NCBI GenBank assembly: GCA_025617745.1
Contig: CM046856.1
Span: 45,437,049 to 45,501,048, forward strand
Length of the DNA: 64,000 nucleotides
Direction of reading: 5' to 3'
Source: Heliocidaris erythrogramma
Taxonomy: Eukaryota; Echinodermata; Echinoidea; Camarodonta; Echinometridae
In this document: piece by piece, positions 1-11,929 of the stretch
Position numbering within the stretch: the first letter of the stretch is position 1
Layout: each line of letters begins with the position of its first letter
Program-made: the position numbers and the translations under genes
The notes under the pieces: generated by a model
Seen by the model: only the letters and a program-made list of their open reading frames with translations
What the model was told of the DNA's origin: nothing
The model's database searches: none

Positions 1-125
1 GATTACATGCGCGCACTGAAACGCGCATGACTTTTGTTGGCTGCGCTTATGTGATGTCATCCAGGAAAGCAAAAGGCAGCCTCCATGACTGTAAGACTCT
101 TGGCGTTTCTATGGGGTTCGTAACC

Positions 126-149
126 AAACGGGTCGTAGACGACCCGTTT
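126..149. repeat. Perfect 10-bp hairpin
   Basis: AAACGGGTCG at 126-135 is followed by a four-base loop and its exact reverse complement at 140-149. It sits just outside the larger foldback that begins at 156. No gene is seen in 1-423, so its role is unknown. Confidence 0.7.
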
Positions 150-155
150 TATAAA

Positions 156-325
156 ACTATTAATACATGGTTGTGAGTTTGTGTGTTAGTGCCATCCGGC
201 AACATGCAGGTTTTTATCGTGGTGTCCAACACACTCGGCTTGCGCCTTGTGCGTATAGTAGACCACGATAAAAACCTTTGTGTTACCAGATCGCACCAAC
301 GCACTCCTAACCATTTATTAATAGT
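156..325. mobile_element. Foldback (MITE-like) element, about 170 bp
   Basis: The outer arms at 156-172 and 309-325 are reverse complements with one mismatch in 17. The inner arms at 208-223 and 262-277 are a perfect 16-bp match. The sequence between the arms also pairs, at roughly 18 of 23 positions around 184-206 and 279-301. The whole segment could fold into one long hairpin, as non-autonomous foldback DNA elements do. No coding capacity. Target duplication was not resolved. Confidence 0.65.
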
Positions 326-423
326 ATACTAAAGATGTTGGGAAATCTATCCCTTGAGAAATATACCCTGACAGGGGCACATTATTTCAGTGGCACGTAA
401 AGAGTTGTTGCCTTTCTTGCTCT

Positions 424-1580
424 TGTAGTGGACTATGATCTGTGACTTTCACAAAAATGAAATCAAAATCATCATTCATCAAATCAAGAAATCAATCTCA
501 TCACAAAAAACACAGAATTAAAAGACCAACTACTTTTTTTTAAGGGGTTCAATGGGTTATATTATTCAATACCCCGCAAGAGATAAATACATAAGATACA
601 TAAAATGAATCAAGGCCAAGAATGTAAAATTGTTGCTGGCCTAAAATATGGTTGACTAAATATACAAAATGAGTTTATGTAACGATTGACTAAATTGTTA
701 TGCGTTAAAATACAATGTCAATCGTGTCAATAAAATAAACAATTTGAAATTAATTCCTTTTTGTATAACAAAAATTTAGAATGTGTCTAACGTAATTAAG
801 CTGAACACAACTTACGAGCTGGCATGATAAATTACGTAAAAATAGGAAAGATGTTTAAAGATGAACTCTGGTAAATGTTAGTCCATGCGGGTGATGCGAC
901 GAGAAGTGATCAGGAATTCGACGTGGTGATGGGGTGATGTCGCAGCCAATGTCACAGATAAGTCGGCGATATCAAAAAGTGTTCGCTGGAAATCAGATGA
1001 AACGATGAAATTCGGTGACAAGCATCAATGTTGTTGAAAGATGGTGGTAACAAAAAGTTTGGTGATGAAGAAGCAGCTTGCAAAGTTGGTAAATCAAACG
1101 TTAATGTTGAAGAGCGATATCGAAATCAAAGTTAGAAGGTTGCCAGTCCCAGACATGGACCGCTGAATCTCGGTGAAGTTCATGCAGTGACGCCGGAGAA
1201 AAATCAGTTCAATCCCCGCATGGTAAATAAAACAAACTTATAGCAGAATGGCAACTGTTCCTTTAACGTGTTGCTATGTCAGGAACATTGCAGCAGAATG
1301 AAAAAGTTCCGTGTAGAGAGAAAACCAAGTGCCGAGGTGTGCTGCTCTATGATTGGTCCTCGCAACGGTAACCCTCGGAAACGTAATAACAAATTACCAT
1401 ATAAAACTTACGTAAGGAACATGTGTTCAGCATGCCTAAATACCTAACGTTACAATAATACAGGTTGCTCACATGGCTTAGTTTTTGTAAACCCATTCGC
1501 TACCAAAGTTTTCATTTAATGGTCAATAGTCAATTAAATGCAAAAAAAAAGAAATCACTATATCAAAACGAGGCACTATA
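424..1580 (-). repeat. 3' LTR of the retrotransposon
   Basis: 1,157 bp, the partner of 6314-7478. The left edge TGTAGTG directly follows the CTCT target duplication at 420-423. The right edge CACTATA meets the internal sequence at 1581. Should contain the RNA 3'-end processing signal; no clear AATAAA was found on the element strand. Confidence 0.93.
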
Positions 1581-1586
1581 TCGAAT

Positions 1587-1592
1587 CCCCCC
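1587..1592 (-). other. Short polypurine tract candidate
   Basis: On the element strand a run of six G, followed by ATTCGA, ends at the 3' LTR boundary (1580/1581). This is the expected position of the plus-strand primer, but it is short and six bases from the LTR, so the assignment is tentative. Confidence 0.45.
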
Positions 1593-2043
1593 GTAGTAAG
1601 GAAGTCATGATAATCAATTGCTTACGACAAATACAAATATACCACTTATGAATCTACTTTAAATAAACACCATTTTAACGTGGCTTGCTTTACCTAAATT
1701 ATTCCTTAAAAAAAAACATCCTTCCACGCATTACTTCCTTTCGCCTGTGGTGGCGTTTTGCACATTTAGTTAACTTGTCTATTCAAAGCCAAAAACACAA
1801 GCCAATGATTAACATTTGCTGTTGCACAGAAAGTTCCTGAATAATCATGAACTTCACACAATATGCTTATAGTATATACTAAACCCTTAAATTTATAGGT
1901 TTTCTTCTTTTTTTAAATCACATACACTTCAACTCAGTGCCAATAACTTTACCCCCCAAAAAAATGATTCTCAAATGATTCTTGTTTGAATCAAACATAG
2001 CCAATTAAATGCAACATTGAGAGGTGAGATATGTCTTATTCAA
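1593..2043. other. Non-coding segment between pol and 3' LTR
   Basis: About 450 bp of AT-rich sequence downstream of the pol stop, with no env-like or other convincing frame. Confidence 0.7.
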
Positions 2044-5000
2044 CTATTCCTGACAAAATGCAACATATCGCTGCGGAAACTTGACATGTCTTCCTGACCT
2101 TGTCTTTCTGATAAGAGGAGTAGTGGTAATACTATCTGGCGGCGTATGCTTAGCGACCTTTTGAGTGCAAGTCGACTTGTCAGCGAGACTTGCGTCGGGG
2201 CTAGCACGCTCTTCTACATACGCTACCTTCAACCGATCAATGCTTATCCGATCGCGCTTGCCATCGATATCAAGAGTGAAAAATCTGTCATTCCGTTTCA
2301 ACACTTTGTAAGGCCCTTTGTAGGGTTGTTGAAGAGGCTTGCGCACCGCGTCGACCCTAACAAAGACATACGAGCATTTGAATAAGTCTTTGGGGACATG
2401 GGTCCTGCCTTGCTTCGCTCTTGTAGGAGTGAAAAGACACGAAGACATGTGCTGGCGCAAACGAGAAATGTAGTCGCTCGGATCTAACTCGGTTCGTTGG
2501 GCTGCAACGAACTGACCTGGTAATCGCAGAGTTGTACCAAAAACTAACTCGGCCGGCGAACATGACAAATCTTCTTTGACTGTTGTACGGATACCAAGAA
2601 GTGTCATGGGTAATTGCTCACTCCAGTGTCGTGGATCTTCGTGAGCCTTAAGGGCTGCTTTGAGTTGACGGTGGAACCTTTCGATCAACCCATTAGCGGC
2701 AGGGTGATACGCTGTGGTACGAGTTCGTGTTGCTCCCAACAACTTCGTCAGCTCAGCGAACAAGCGAGAGTCAAACTGTCTACCACGGTCGGTTGTAACT
2801 GTAGCAGGCGCTCCGAAAACTGCGATCCATCTTCCTACAAAGGTTCTCGCTACTGTCTCTGCAGTAATGTCCGGTATGGGGATGGCTTCCGGCCACCTCG
2901 TATACCGATCGATACACGTTAATAAGTACGCGTTGTCGTTTGAGCGAGGTAACGGACCAACTATATCTAAGTGCACGTGCATGAAACGCGCGTCAGGGGC
3001 ACTAAAGGTACCCAAGGGTGCATGGACATGTCTGTGAGTTTTCGACCTTTGGCACGAAAGACATTCCTGAGCCCATTTCCGCACGGTTTTGTTCACACCG
3101 GGCCAAACAAAGCGAGCAGTAACTGCGCGTTGCGTTGCACGCACTCCAGGGTGGGACAATCCGTGTATTGCATTAAAGACTGCCCTTCTGTGGCTTCGCG
3201 GGACATAAGGACGAGTAAGCCCATGAGAAACATCGCATACCATTGTGCCACCAGTAGTTAAACGAGGCACAGCCTTTAGTACCATGCTAGTTTTAGATTC
3301 AGACTTAAGCAATTCTTGCAATTCGGAGTCTGTTTCTTGCGCTTCAGCTAAGAGTGTGAAATCGACCCGAGTATCGGTGTGCAAAGTGCTAACATCCGGC
3401 CGAGAAAGAGTATCTGCAACGACATTCTCATGACCTTTCACATGTCGTAGATCGGTCGAGAACTGCGAAATGAAGTCTAAATGCCTAATCTCGCGCGGAC
3501 TGTAGCGATCTGGTTTCGCATTGAACGCGTAGATCAACGGCTTGTGGTCAGTGTAGATACAGAACTGCCTACCCTCTAGCATGTACCTGAAATGCTTGAT
3601 GGTGAGATAAATAGCCAAGAGCTCGCGACCGAATGCGCTGTACCTAGTCTCTGCGGATTGCAGTTTATGCGAAAAGAAGGCAATAGGCTGCCATGCGTCG
3701 CCATGGAGTTGCTGAACCACTCCACCAACAGCGCGGTCTGATGCATCTACCATCAAGCTTAAGGGACACTCGGCCTTCGGATACGCTAACCGTGTACACT
3801 CTGCCAATTTGTCTTTGATCTCGGAAAATGCAGCATCGCATTCACGTGACCAGTCTAACGGTTTCCGTGACCGTTTGTTGCGATTTCGGAGAAGATCGGT
3901 TAACGGTAGGAGGGTCTTAGCACACTGAGGAATGAACCTTCGATAAAAGTTCACTAACCCCAAGAATCCCCGCAGTTGCTTCACAGATTTCGGTACGCTG
4001 CAATTGCGTACGGCGTCCACTTTGTCCGGAAGTGGACTAACGCCGTGACGGTCGATATGATGACCGAGAAAATCAAGCTCCGGTTGCCCGAAAACGCACT
4101 TGTTTGGGTTAATGATAACACCAAACTTTTGGAGCCTGTCAAAGAGTAAACGTAAGTGGCGTTTATGTTCCTCTTCGTTCTCGCTTACAACGAGCAAGTC
4201 ATCAATGTATGCGTAAACGCCCGGAAGTCCGCGGATGACTTGATCAATAAATCGTTGAAACGATTGCGCTGCGTTACGCAAACCAAACGGCATACGGACG
4301 AATTCGTAAAGTCCGAAAGGCGTACATATGGCTGTCTTGCATATGTCATTCTCTGCAACGGGAATCTGATGATACGCTCTTACGAGATCTATCTTAGAAA
4401 ATATGCGCTTATCGTGCAAATTTGCCGTGAAATCCTGTATGTGCGGGACAGGATAACGATCCGGTACCGTAGCCTTGTTTAATGCCCTGTAATCACCGCA
4501 AGGACGCCAATCGCCGGTGCACTTTTTGGGAACCATATGTAATGGTGAGGCCCACTGGCTGTTTGACGGTCGAACAATGCCCAAATCCAACATATGCTGA
4601 AATTCATTGCGTGCTATTTCTAGCTTATCCCCAGACAGGCGGCGCGGTTTGGCAAAAACAGGCTGCCCACGCGTCTCAATATGATGCACAACATTGTGCT
4701 TCACATCCTGTGAGCGGTAGACTGGAATGGTGATATCGGCGAATTCCTCGCGCAACATCTTTGCGAACTGATCATCACCACCCGATATGTCATAAACGGG
4801 ACCAACTGACGCGCAAAATGCTGGTTTGCCAGAAACCTGCATGTTCGTGAGTGGATCTATCAATCTACGCTTGCTAACATCCACAAGAAATCCGAAATGG
4901 TGCAAAAAGTCAGCACCTAGTATGGGCGTTGCTACGTCAGCAATTACGAAAATCCAACGACATGATCTGCGAAAACCCAAATTCAACGTAAGCGAGCGTT

Positions 5001-5208
5001 GTCCGTATGTTTTGATACGCGAGTCATTAGCGGCTCGAAGTGTAAGCGCAAATGGTTTAAGTCGCTGCTGCTTTGTCGGCGGGAAAACGGAAATTGCTGC
5101 TCCCGTATCAATCAGGAATTTCATGCGCGAATTTATATCCGTAATATAAAATAAGCGACTTTCCGATTTACCAGATGAGTTCGTCGCCGCAACCCTCTGA
5201 TCTATTAG
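2044..5208 (-). CDS. pol: Retrotransposon Pol: protease, RT, RNase H, integrase
   Basis: The pol frame is open from 5217 to its stop at 2044. The first in-frame ATG is at 5124, but translation should enter by -1 frameshift near 5208, since the conserved sequence before the protease motif lies upstream of that ATG. Residues below count from the 5124 Met. Aspartic protease DTGA at 6-9. Reverse transcriptase from about 140, with catalytic Asp246 (SKIDL) and YIDD at 306-309. RNase H acidic residues Asp460, Glu501, Asp526 and Asp571. Integrase zinc domain His654, His658, Cys688, Cys691; catalytic triad Asp720, Asp779, Glu815 with the typical 35-residue last spacing; GPY module near 937. No chromodomain is apparent. 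The order PR-RT-RH-IN identifies Ty3/gypsy. No frame-breaking mutation is seen. Confidence 0.95.
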   Translation of the reverse strand, partial: LIDQRVAATNSSGKSESRLFYITDINSRMKFLIDTGAAISVFPPTKQQRLKPFALTLRAANDSRIKTYGQRSLTLNLGFRRSCRWIFVIADVATPILGADFLHHFGFLVDVSKRRLIDPLTNMQVSGKPAFCASVGPVYDISGGDDQFAKMLREEFADITIPVYRSQDVKHNVVHHIETRGQPVFAKPRRLSGDKLEIARNEFQHMLDLGIVRPSNSQWASPLHMVPKKCTGDWRPCGDYRALNKATVPDRYPVPHIQDFTANLHDKRIFSKIDLVRAYHQIPVAENDICKTAICTPFGLYEFVRMPFGLRNAAQSFQRFIDQVIRGLPGVYAYIDDLLVVSENEEEHKRHLRLLFDRLQKFGVIINPNKCVFGQPELDFLGHHIDRHGVSPLPDKVDAVRNCSVPKSVKQLRGFLGLVNFYRRFIPQCAKTLLPLTDLLRNRNKRSRKPLDWSRECDAAFSEIKDKLAECTRLAYPKAECPLSLMVDASDRAVGGVVQQLHGDAWQPIAFFSHKLQSAETRYSAFGRELLAIYLTIKHFRYMLEGRQFCIYTDHKPLIYAFNAKPDRYSPREIRHLDFISQFSTDLRHVKGHENVVADTLSRPDVSTLHTDTRVDFTLLAEAQETDSELQELLKSESKTSMVLKAVPRLTTGGTMVCDVSHGLTRPYVPRSHRRAVFNAIHGLSHPGVRATQRAVTARFVWPGVNKTVRKWAQECLSCQRSKTHRHVHAPLGTFSAPDARFMHVHLDIVGPLPRSNDNAYLLTCIDRYTRWPEAIPIPDITAETVARTFVGRWIAVFGAPATVTTDRGRQFDSRLFAELTKLLGATRTRTTAYHPAANGLIERFHRQLKAALKAHEDPRHWSEQLPMTLLGIRTTVKEDLSCSPAELVFGTTLRLPGQFVAAQRTELDPSDYISRLRQHMSSCLFTPTRAKQGRTHVPKDLFKCSYVFVRVDAVRKPLQQPYKGPYKVLKRNDRFFTLDIDGKRDRISIDRLKVAYVEERASPDASLADKSTCTQKVAKHTPPDSITTTPLIRKTRSGRHVKFPQRYVAFCQE

Positions 5209-6188
5209 TTTCCCTGGTTAGTGTTGTATGTGCAGGGAGACTTGCAACGATACGCATTTTCTCCAAAGCGTGCATGATACCAGCAAAGACCAGTGTCTTC
5301 TGCTGAAGTGCTAGGTATCGAATCGCGTACATTCTTTTGTGCCTGGCCTCTATCGCTACGATTACGACTGCGACTACGACTACGGCTACGTTGCAGTTTC
5401 CTAACAGTGGCCGAAAGATTGCGTACAAGATTCGTTAATTCCGCCACTTGTTCGGTAAGGGTAGCATTTGCTGAAGAAGCCGGTGCAGTAATATTGTTTG
5501 CCGCGACTGTCGGTGCTGCATTTACTGCGTTCACAGACGGAATGTGTGCTTCAAGGATACGATCGGCTAGTGCCGCTAAGTCAGTGAGCGTTATCGACTC
5601 GCTGGTTGAAGCTAGGATCAAACGGACATTTTGCGGCAAGCGCTGAAGGAATAATTGTTTAAGTATTCCCTTCTCAACCTTCTGCTCGCCCATCAATTGT
5701 TCCATACGGCGCAATAATTGCGAAGGTTTTCGGTCACCTAATTCTTCTTCAGTAAGAAGCATTTGGACGCGTCGCTGCTCAGATTCCGTCATTCGAGCTT
5801 TTAACTCGGTTTTCAATGTGGTATAAGGCTCGGTTGTAGGAGGATTAATGAGTACATCCCTAACATCTTGCGCTACCTCTGCTGGTAATGCCGCAACGAC
5901 ATGGTGATACTTTGTCTCTTCGACAGTGACACCGCGCATTGCAAATTGCGCTTCTGCCTGCGCAAACCAAACATCGGGGTCGTTGCGCCAAAAGGGGGGT
6001 AGCTTTACTCCCACTGCGCCAATCATCGCGTCTGAACTAGCAGATGACCTCGCCTCCGACTGTGTGTCAACCATAGTTGTACTACCACTCCACTTATCAA
6101 GACTGGACTGGTTTTGAGATTGCACTGAGCAATGCATACAATAATGAATAGACAAATGAAAGTCTATATCAATTAATGACAATACCAA
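5205..6188 (-). CDS. gag: Retrotransposon Gag polyprotein
   Basis: 327 codons from the first ATG at 6188. The ATG at codon 39 (6072-6074) is a plausible alternative start, because the conserved part begins only after it. Residues 62-78 hold the KLPPFW...DVWFAQAE block typical of capsid regions in gypsy-type elements of invertebrates. Residues 274-291 form an Arg-Ser-rich basic stretch suited to RNA binding. The C-terminus (Cys302, His305, Cys315, Cys319) is a C-x2-H-x9-C-x3-C motif in place of the usual CCHC zinc knuckle. Forms the virus-like particle that packages element RNA. The stop codon at 5205-5207 directly follows a -1 slippery heptamer that leads into pol. The frame is intact. Confidence 0.92.
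   Translation of the reverse strand: MVLSLIDIDFHLSIHYCMHCSVQSQNQSSLDKWSGSTTMVDTQSEARSSASSDAMIGAVGVKLPPFWRNDPDVWFAQAEAQFAMRGVTVEETKYHHVVAALPAEVAQDVRDVLINPPTTEPYTTLKTELKARMTESEQRRVQMLLTEEELGDRKPSQLLRRMEQLMGEQKVEKGILKQLFLQRLPQNVRLILASTSESITLTDLAALADRILEAHIPSVNAVNAAPTVAANNITAPASSANATLTEQVAELTNLVRNLSATVRKLQRSRSRSRSRNRSDRGQAQKNVRDSIPSTSAEDTGLCWYHARFGENAYRCKSPCTYNTNQGN
5208..5214 (-). promoter_or_regulatory. -1 ribosomal frameshift heptamer GGGAAAC
   Basis: On the element strand the last gag codons read CAG GGA AAC TAA. The heptamer G GGA AAC fits X XXY YYZ in the gag frame and abuts the gag stop. A one-base backward slip enters the pol frame, which overlaps gag by about a dozen bases. Same-type heptamers are used by several retroviruses. 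A possible downstream stem is GCGAC (5183-5187, element sense) with GTCGC (5155-5159); the heptamer is firm, the stem tentative. Confidence 0.85.
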
Positions 6189-6292
6189 TGTTCACAATGT
6201 TATATCACTTGCAAAATTAACAGTATAACCCCGTCAATTCTATCAAAATTATTCTAGCAGTAATGTAATAAAATTAATAAACCCCTATGTCG

Positions 6293-6310
6293 ATCACGTC
6301 GGGGTCACCA
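6293..6310 (-). other. Primer binding site, complementary to tRNA-Trp 3' end
   Basis: Three bases inside the 5' LTR, the element strand reads TGG TGACCCCGACGTGAT. The plus strand, ending in CACGTCGGGGTCACCA, is identical to the 3' end (T-arm, acceptor stem and CCA) of animal tRNA-Trp. All 18 positions agree with the tRNA sequence as remembered. This is where minus-strand DNA synthesis would be primed. Confidence 0.9.
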
Positions 6311-6313
6311 ATT

Positions 6314-7478
6314 TGTAGTGGACTATGATCTGTGACTTTCACAAAAATGAAATCAAAATCATCATTCATCAAATCAAGAAATCAATCTCATCACAAATTA
6401 AAAAAAACACAGAATTAAAAGACCAACTACTTTTTTTTAAGGGGTTCAATGGGTTATATTATTCAATACCCCGCAAGAGATAAATACATAAGATACATAA
6501 AATGAATCAAGGCCAAGAATGTAAAATTGTTGCTGGCCTAAAATATGGTTGACTAAATATAAAAAATGAGTTTATGTAACGATTGACTAAATGTTATGCG
6601 TTAAAATACAATGTCAATCGTGTCAATAAAATAAACTATTTGAAATTAATTCCTTTTTGTATAACAAAAATTTAGAATGTGTCTAACGTAATTAAGCTGA
6701 ACACAACTTACGAGCTGGCATGATAAATTACGTAAAAATAGGAAAGATGTTTAAAGATGAACTCTGGTAAATGTTAAGTCCATGCGGGTGATGCGACGAG
6801 AAGTGATCAGGAATTCGACGTGGTGATGGGGTGATGTCGCAGCCAATGTCACAGATAAGTCGGCGATATCAAAAAGTGTTCGCTGGAAATCAGATGAAAC
6901 GATGAAATTCGGTGACAAGCATCAATGTTGTTGAAAGATGGTGGTAACAAAAAGTTTGGTGATGAAGAAGCAGCTTGCAAAGTTGGTAAATCAAACGTTA
7001 ATGTTGAAGAGCGATATCGAAATCAAAGTTAGAAGGTTGCCAGTCCCAGACATGGCCCGCTGAATCTCGGTGAAGTTCATGCAGTGACGCCGGAGAAAAA
7101 TCAGTTCAATCCCCGCATGGTAAATAAAACAAACTTATAGCAGAATGGCAACTGTTCCTTTAACGTGTTGCTATGTCAGGAACATTGCAGCAGAATGAAA
7201 AAGTTCCGTGTAGAGAGAAAACCAAGTGCCGAGGTGTGCTGCTCTATGATTGGTCCTCGCAACGGTAACCCTCGGAAACGTAATAACAAATTACCATAAA
7301 AAAACTTACGTAAGGAACATGTGTTCAGCATGCCTAAATACCTAACGTTACAATAATACAGGTTGCTCACATGGCTTAGTTTTTGTAAACCCATTCGCTA
7401 CCAAAGTTTTCATTTAATGGTCAATAGTCAATTAAATGCAAAAAAAAAGAAATCACTATATCAAAACGAGGCACTATA
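6314..7478 (-). repeat. 5' LTR of the retrotransposon
   Basis: 1,165 bp, nearly identical to 424-1580. Read on the element strand it begins TATAGTG and ends CACTACA, so the terminal inverted repeat is imperfect: the first dinucleotide is TA instead of the canonical TG. It carries an insertion of about 7 bp relative to the other LTR near 6397. It should contain the promoter and the start of the genomic RNA, but no core promoter motif was assigned. Confidence 0.93.
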
Positions 7479-7482
7479 CTCT

Positions 7483-10375
7483 CTTTGGGCGAGTCATACA
7501 TTCTCATTCAGAAGGAGCAGTTTTTAAGGCTTTCATCTTTCTGCACATTCAATGCGTATTCTCATTTTAAAGGAATAATAGCATTAGGGATTCCTGGTAG
7601 CTTTGCTATCAAATTTAATTATTATCGTCAGCCCTGAGACACATGCATTCCAACAATATACATGTACCAGGGAAAAGGGAATATCGCTAGCACACACAAG
7701 ATGATAGAAAAGAGAAATGAGAAATCCCTAAGGCACCCAGGTAATGGATATTAACAATTCTGTGTGGAGGAGAACAGGGCATTTGGATGCAAGGAACCTT
7801 TAGCAGGAGTAAAGATGCATTTTGTTATTGATGAGATAAGTCATTTTATTCATACAGAATGAAACTGAATTACTGTGGGCATGCTAGACTTCAAGATTCA
7901 TTTGTATAATGTGTTCTTTTGTGTTGTGAACTCTAATTTGATCCAGAAGAGATAGAGGGGGTGTGGTTGGCGGGCAGAGAGGTATAAGGTTCAGATGGAT
8001 TGCATATTTGACAAATGGCAGGACAACAAGAAAACATTGATTAAAGAAAAAATACTTTATAACCCTTTCATAATTTTATTAGAATTTTTTTTTTAAATCA
8101 AGCTAACAGATTCCATTCAAGATATTTCTAATGTAACCATTGAGTAGTGAGTACAATAAGTTGCAAAGGTTACAATGTTTTCAACAATTATACTCCGGAT
8201 GTTTTGCAATTTACTTAATGATAAGTTGCCACAATACAAAGAATATTGAAAAGTTTTGATCTAGTATCACATTTTTAAATATAATCTGCTGAAAGACAAA
8301 AGGAGTTCACAATGTAATACAAGTGAATAATAATAATTAAAAAAAAAAAACCTATGATGGCCCCTTTGAATGAGAAGTTGAGAGCATTGTTTTCTAAAAA
8401 ATGACCACAGTGCACAAAAATAATTTTGACATGGGTTAACAACATTGTATATTTAGATCAGAACACCCCATTGATGGATTATATGATGCTATATTTGTGC
8501 ATAGTATTTAAATCGGTTAGTTAGTGCTGGAACCTCTGAGGGTTGCTAATTTGCTATTTTTGCCATTCCAATAAAAAGAAGATGGGCTTCAAAAAAATTC
8601 CTGAAAATATTAGGAAACTGTGTCAGCATGTTCAATTTAATATCAAGATGTCTAATGTCTTCGAAAAGTCATACAAACAAAGCACCCTTTTAAAACAGTT
8701 TTGTATCATGTAACATAATCTTTTGACGTCATTGAATTTAGACTCACTTTTGAAGAGGCATCAAAACTAAAATAGGATAGGTTTAATCAAGACTCACTTT
8801 TTTGAAAAGGCATCAAAATAAAATGGAATTGGTTGACAGAAGTGGAAGTCTGAATATGACTGCATCATACTAAGAGTATTTAAGGCATCATTTCACTTCT
8901 ATGGCTGGCCGTGGATTATGCCGCTGAGTATTGGCACTCGTAATCCTGACCCAGATTTTGGTGTTCAGGCGATTTCTTTCTCCTTTCTGAAATGAAAACA
9001 GCCTTTAGCTCGCCTGCCTAAAGAATTGAGAGATTTAAGGGGGGTATTTTTCCGTGATCAGTCTGCCTTTATAAAGTGAAAGCTACTGCAGGAATTTTTT
9101 GGGATGAATGAACGGGAATGTTGGAAGGATGAGCGATGGAAAGGGGAAGAAAGATATCAGAATTCTGATGAAATGTAATGTGATCAAACTTTTGATTTGT
9201 TGATTCGGACATGTTCCTGTGAAATAGTGAATATGAAATGATGAATGCTTGGAAATTGACAAGATATTTGTTAGGATAATTAAGTTGTGGATAATTGCCT
9301 GTCCACGTGAGATTCTTCACTGTTAAATCAAATGGAATTGAATTAAACATTTTAAAAATATATTGTGGATATAAAAAATGGTCATTGGGAGATTCTGTCT
9401 TGGAGGATGTTTGATTTTAGTTTCATGATTTCTTCAAAGTACAAGCTCTTAACTGAATATTCAGAGTTGTCACTTTCACAAGAGAATGATATTACAATTA
9501 TTTCTATTGTATCATTTATAAAAAGAAGTAATGCTCTTTGAGAAAGAATTGCACGTTTTTTTAACATTATACGTGATGGAATCAAAGGAGGACTAGTAAG
9601 TTATTTTTTTTTAAATCCGTACTAAAATAAGGACAAGTGGTGGAATGGGATTGCTTTTCTGCAGGTCATCAAACTATTACAACAATAGTACTGTCCAAAT
9701 ACTGTAAACGTGAAAGATTTTTTGTACTGTTATTGCATGTTCCTCAGGAAATTCATTTAAAAGGTAGGGGAAATTGAGCGAACAAAGAGACAATTTTTGA
9801 AAAGAAAAAAGACAAAAAGAACAATGAGCCAGTCTGCAAATGTACCTTTTTGTCAAGGCCTGCCCTATTTGATGTCTTTCAGTAGGTTTCCTCCAGCATT
9901 TTAGTTCATAATCTGCTTCTTCATCTTTTTATTCTCTGTCTGTGTCTTTATATTCATTGTTACATGTTTGTATTTCCATAGAGTTATATATTTATTTGTG
10001 CTTCAATATTCCTCACTGTCTCTGTCTTTTGACTCCTCTGTTGATACTCATTTCCACCAACCACTTTCTTTATCTGGTTTGTCTTTGTCTTTGTCTTTGT
10101 CTATCTGTCTATCTTCTTGTATTGTGCCAGGAGGTCTAATAAATGGCTGCTTGGCTCAAAGAAATCCTTGCTTTCATAATGCCCAGTTCGTGAGTTTGTT
10201 TATTTCTCATGCCTCATGAATATTCCACTACGTGATGACAATATGGAAACTGAGAAGTGCATAAAGTATCTCTAGTAATCTTCTAAGATATGATGATTTC
10301 ATTCTCATAATGTATAATATATTTTAAAAAGGTAATCATAGCAATTTTGTACTACATGCATTCCGTAAATATGGG
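7483..10375. other. AT-rich non-coding stretch
   Basis: No exon-like frame, RNA gene or complete element recognised. A small direct duplication of about 50-60 bp occurs at 8741-8835 (GACTCACTTTT...GGCATCAAAA twice). It may be intergenic or the first intron of the transporter gene that begins to be visible at 20730. Confidence 0.5.
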
Positions 10376-10615
10376 GTAACCTCGCTAGTCACAAGGACCG
10401 CTATCCATAACGCGTGACTAAATGAATAGCAGTTTTGTATGAATAGCAGTCCTTCTAAATAGCGAGCAAACCATAGACAAATTACCTCGCCATTCATAAG
10501 GACCTCAATTCATAAGGACTACTATTCATATAACTATTCATAAGGACCGCTGTTCATAACGCGTGTTAAATGAATAGCGGTTTTCTATGAATAGCGGTCC
10601 TTATGAATAGCAAGC
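10376..10615. repeat. Cluster of inverted and direct copies of a GGTCCTTATGAATAGC unit
   Basis: Blocks such as CTATTCATAAGGACCGC and GCGGTCCTTATGAATAG occur several times in both orientations, together with two copies of CATAACGCGTG. The right half (about 10530-10605) folds back on itself. Probably a decayed foldback or tandem DNA element. Confidence 0.6.
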
Positions 10616-11520
10616 GGACCCGAATGTGATACAATTCATCTATTTTAAAACATTTTTCTTTCTTCTCTCTGTCAAAGTCAAAGCTCACATTATGACAACC
10701 AGTTTATGAAAACATAAGCAAAGCTGAAGATGATTCCCCAGGTGTATATAAAGATAATGAGCCATGTGCTAAATGTAGCCATAGCCCCAAGGCAGTCTAT
10801 GGCATTATGCATATGTTATGAGTGCATTGAAGGCTTGGGTTTATCACCTCAAAATATTATTCATCATTATTATGCATGTAGGGTTTCTAGCTGAGAAGAA
10901 AAAATTGTATCCCATGCTCCCTTTATCCAGTGAAGTTGCTGCAAACGAAGATGGTGTAAAAAATGACTACCTGTACATGTATATGTCCAAATGCAATTGA
11001 GGGTAGAAAATGGATAAAAAGCTTTGAGAAATGCTGATATCATTGTTTCCTATTTTTCTGCAAAATTTTTGCTGAATGTTTTGCTCTCCTTCGTGACTCA
11101 TGCAATTTATCTTATATGACACGGTACCATTCTACATTCAGTTCTTTGTACTTGGTCAAGAACGATCTACAAATAATTATAATACCGATGCTTCATTTAT
11201 ATCTCTTACATGTACTCTTGGTATACTATGCCAAATATATTCTTAGTGTTGAAAAAAAAAAATTAGTGAAGCTAAAGCGTTAATGAAGCTTTGCTGTATT
11301 ATTCTTTGCTAACTATAAACTTTGTCTTTGTACAAGCAAAGCGTGAATGAGACAGATTTCAAATCTTAAAGAAATTACTTAAAGCCTACTTACAGCCCCT
11401 CTATGTGTGACGCATGTTTTGGAAACTTATCAGTGTACACGTCAGATACCCCTTTTCTCACCATTTTTTCCCCTCCATCCTGCTTGCAAAGTGATGGGAC
11501 TATAAAGACATGTTGTCTGG

Positions 11521-11588
11521 CTGAGAGCAAGAAGAGCGATAACTCCTATACTTTAACATAGAGTTACCACCCTTCTGGCTCTCAACAG
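11521..11588. repeat. Copy of the 70-bp GAGAGCCAGAAGGG hairpin family
   Basis: Imperfect inverted arms, CTGAGAGCAAGAAGAGCG on the left and ACCCTTCTGGCTCTCAACAG on the right, with TAACTC/GAGTTA inside. Same family as the copies at 34109, 34191, 40924, 43951 and 57895. Confidence 0.6.
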
Positions 11589-11795
11589 GCAAGTAGCCTG
11601 AGTAGTGTGCGTCATAGGCAGGCATGTAAGAACTGGTGTCGGCGGTGGGATATATTGATTCAGAACACATCGCATGTGTTTGTACAGTGTGTGAGGCTCT
11701 CGGTAAGGGATTCTTAAAGGGGTGGTGATGGTGAAAAGAAGATCGGTTAACAGATGTCTACTTGCTTTGTCCTCATATTTTACATCTACTGAGTC

Positions 11796-11895
11796 GCTCT
11801 CTCTCTCTCAGTCTCTGTGTCTCTCTCTCTGTCTCTCTCTCTCTCTCTCTGTCTCTCTCTGTCTCTCTCTGTCTCTCTGTCTCTCTCTCTCTCTG

Positions 11896-11929
<34 letters not shown>

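Larger units (their letters stand above)
424..7478 (-). mobile_element. Complete Ty3/gypsy LTR retrotransposon (CsRn1-like)
   Basis: A full element of about 7.05 kb read on the minus strand: 5' LTR (6314-7478), tRNA-Trp primer binding site, gag, -1 frameshift site, pol (protease, RT, RNase H, integrase), short purine tract and 3' LTR (424-1580). The 4-bp sequence CTCT flanks both ends (420-423 and 7479-7482) as a target-site duplication. The LTRs differ by about four substitutions and four short indels, and both reading frames are open, so insertion was recent and the copy may be active. No env frame follows pol. The primer choice and the C-x2-H-x9-C-x3-C Gag motif point to the CsRn1/Kabuki type of gypsy element; that clade assignment is inference from known families. 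Confidence 0.95.

Noticed and set aside
4156..5149. Plus-strand frames of about 100 codons opposite pol
   Set aside because: Shadows of the intact minus-strand pol frame.
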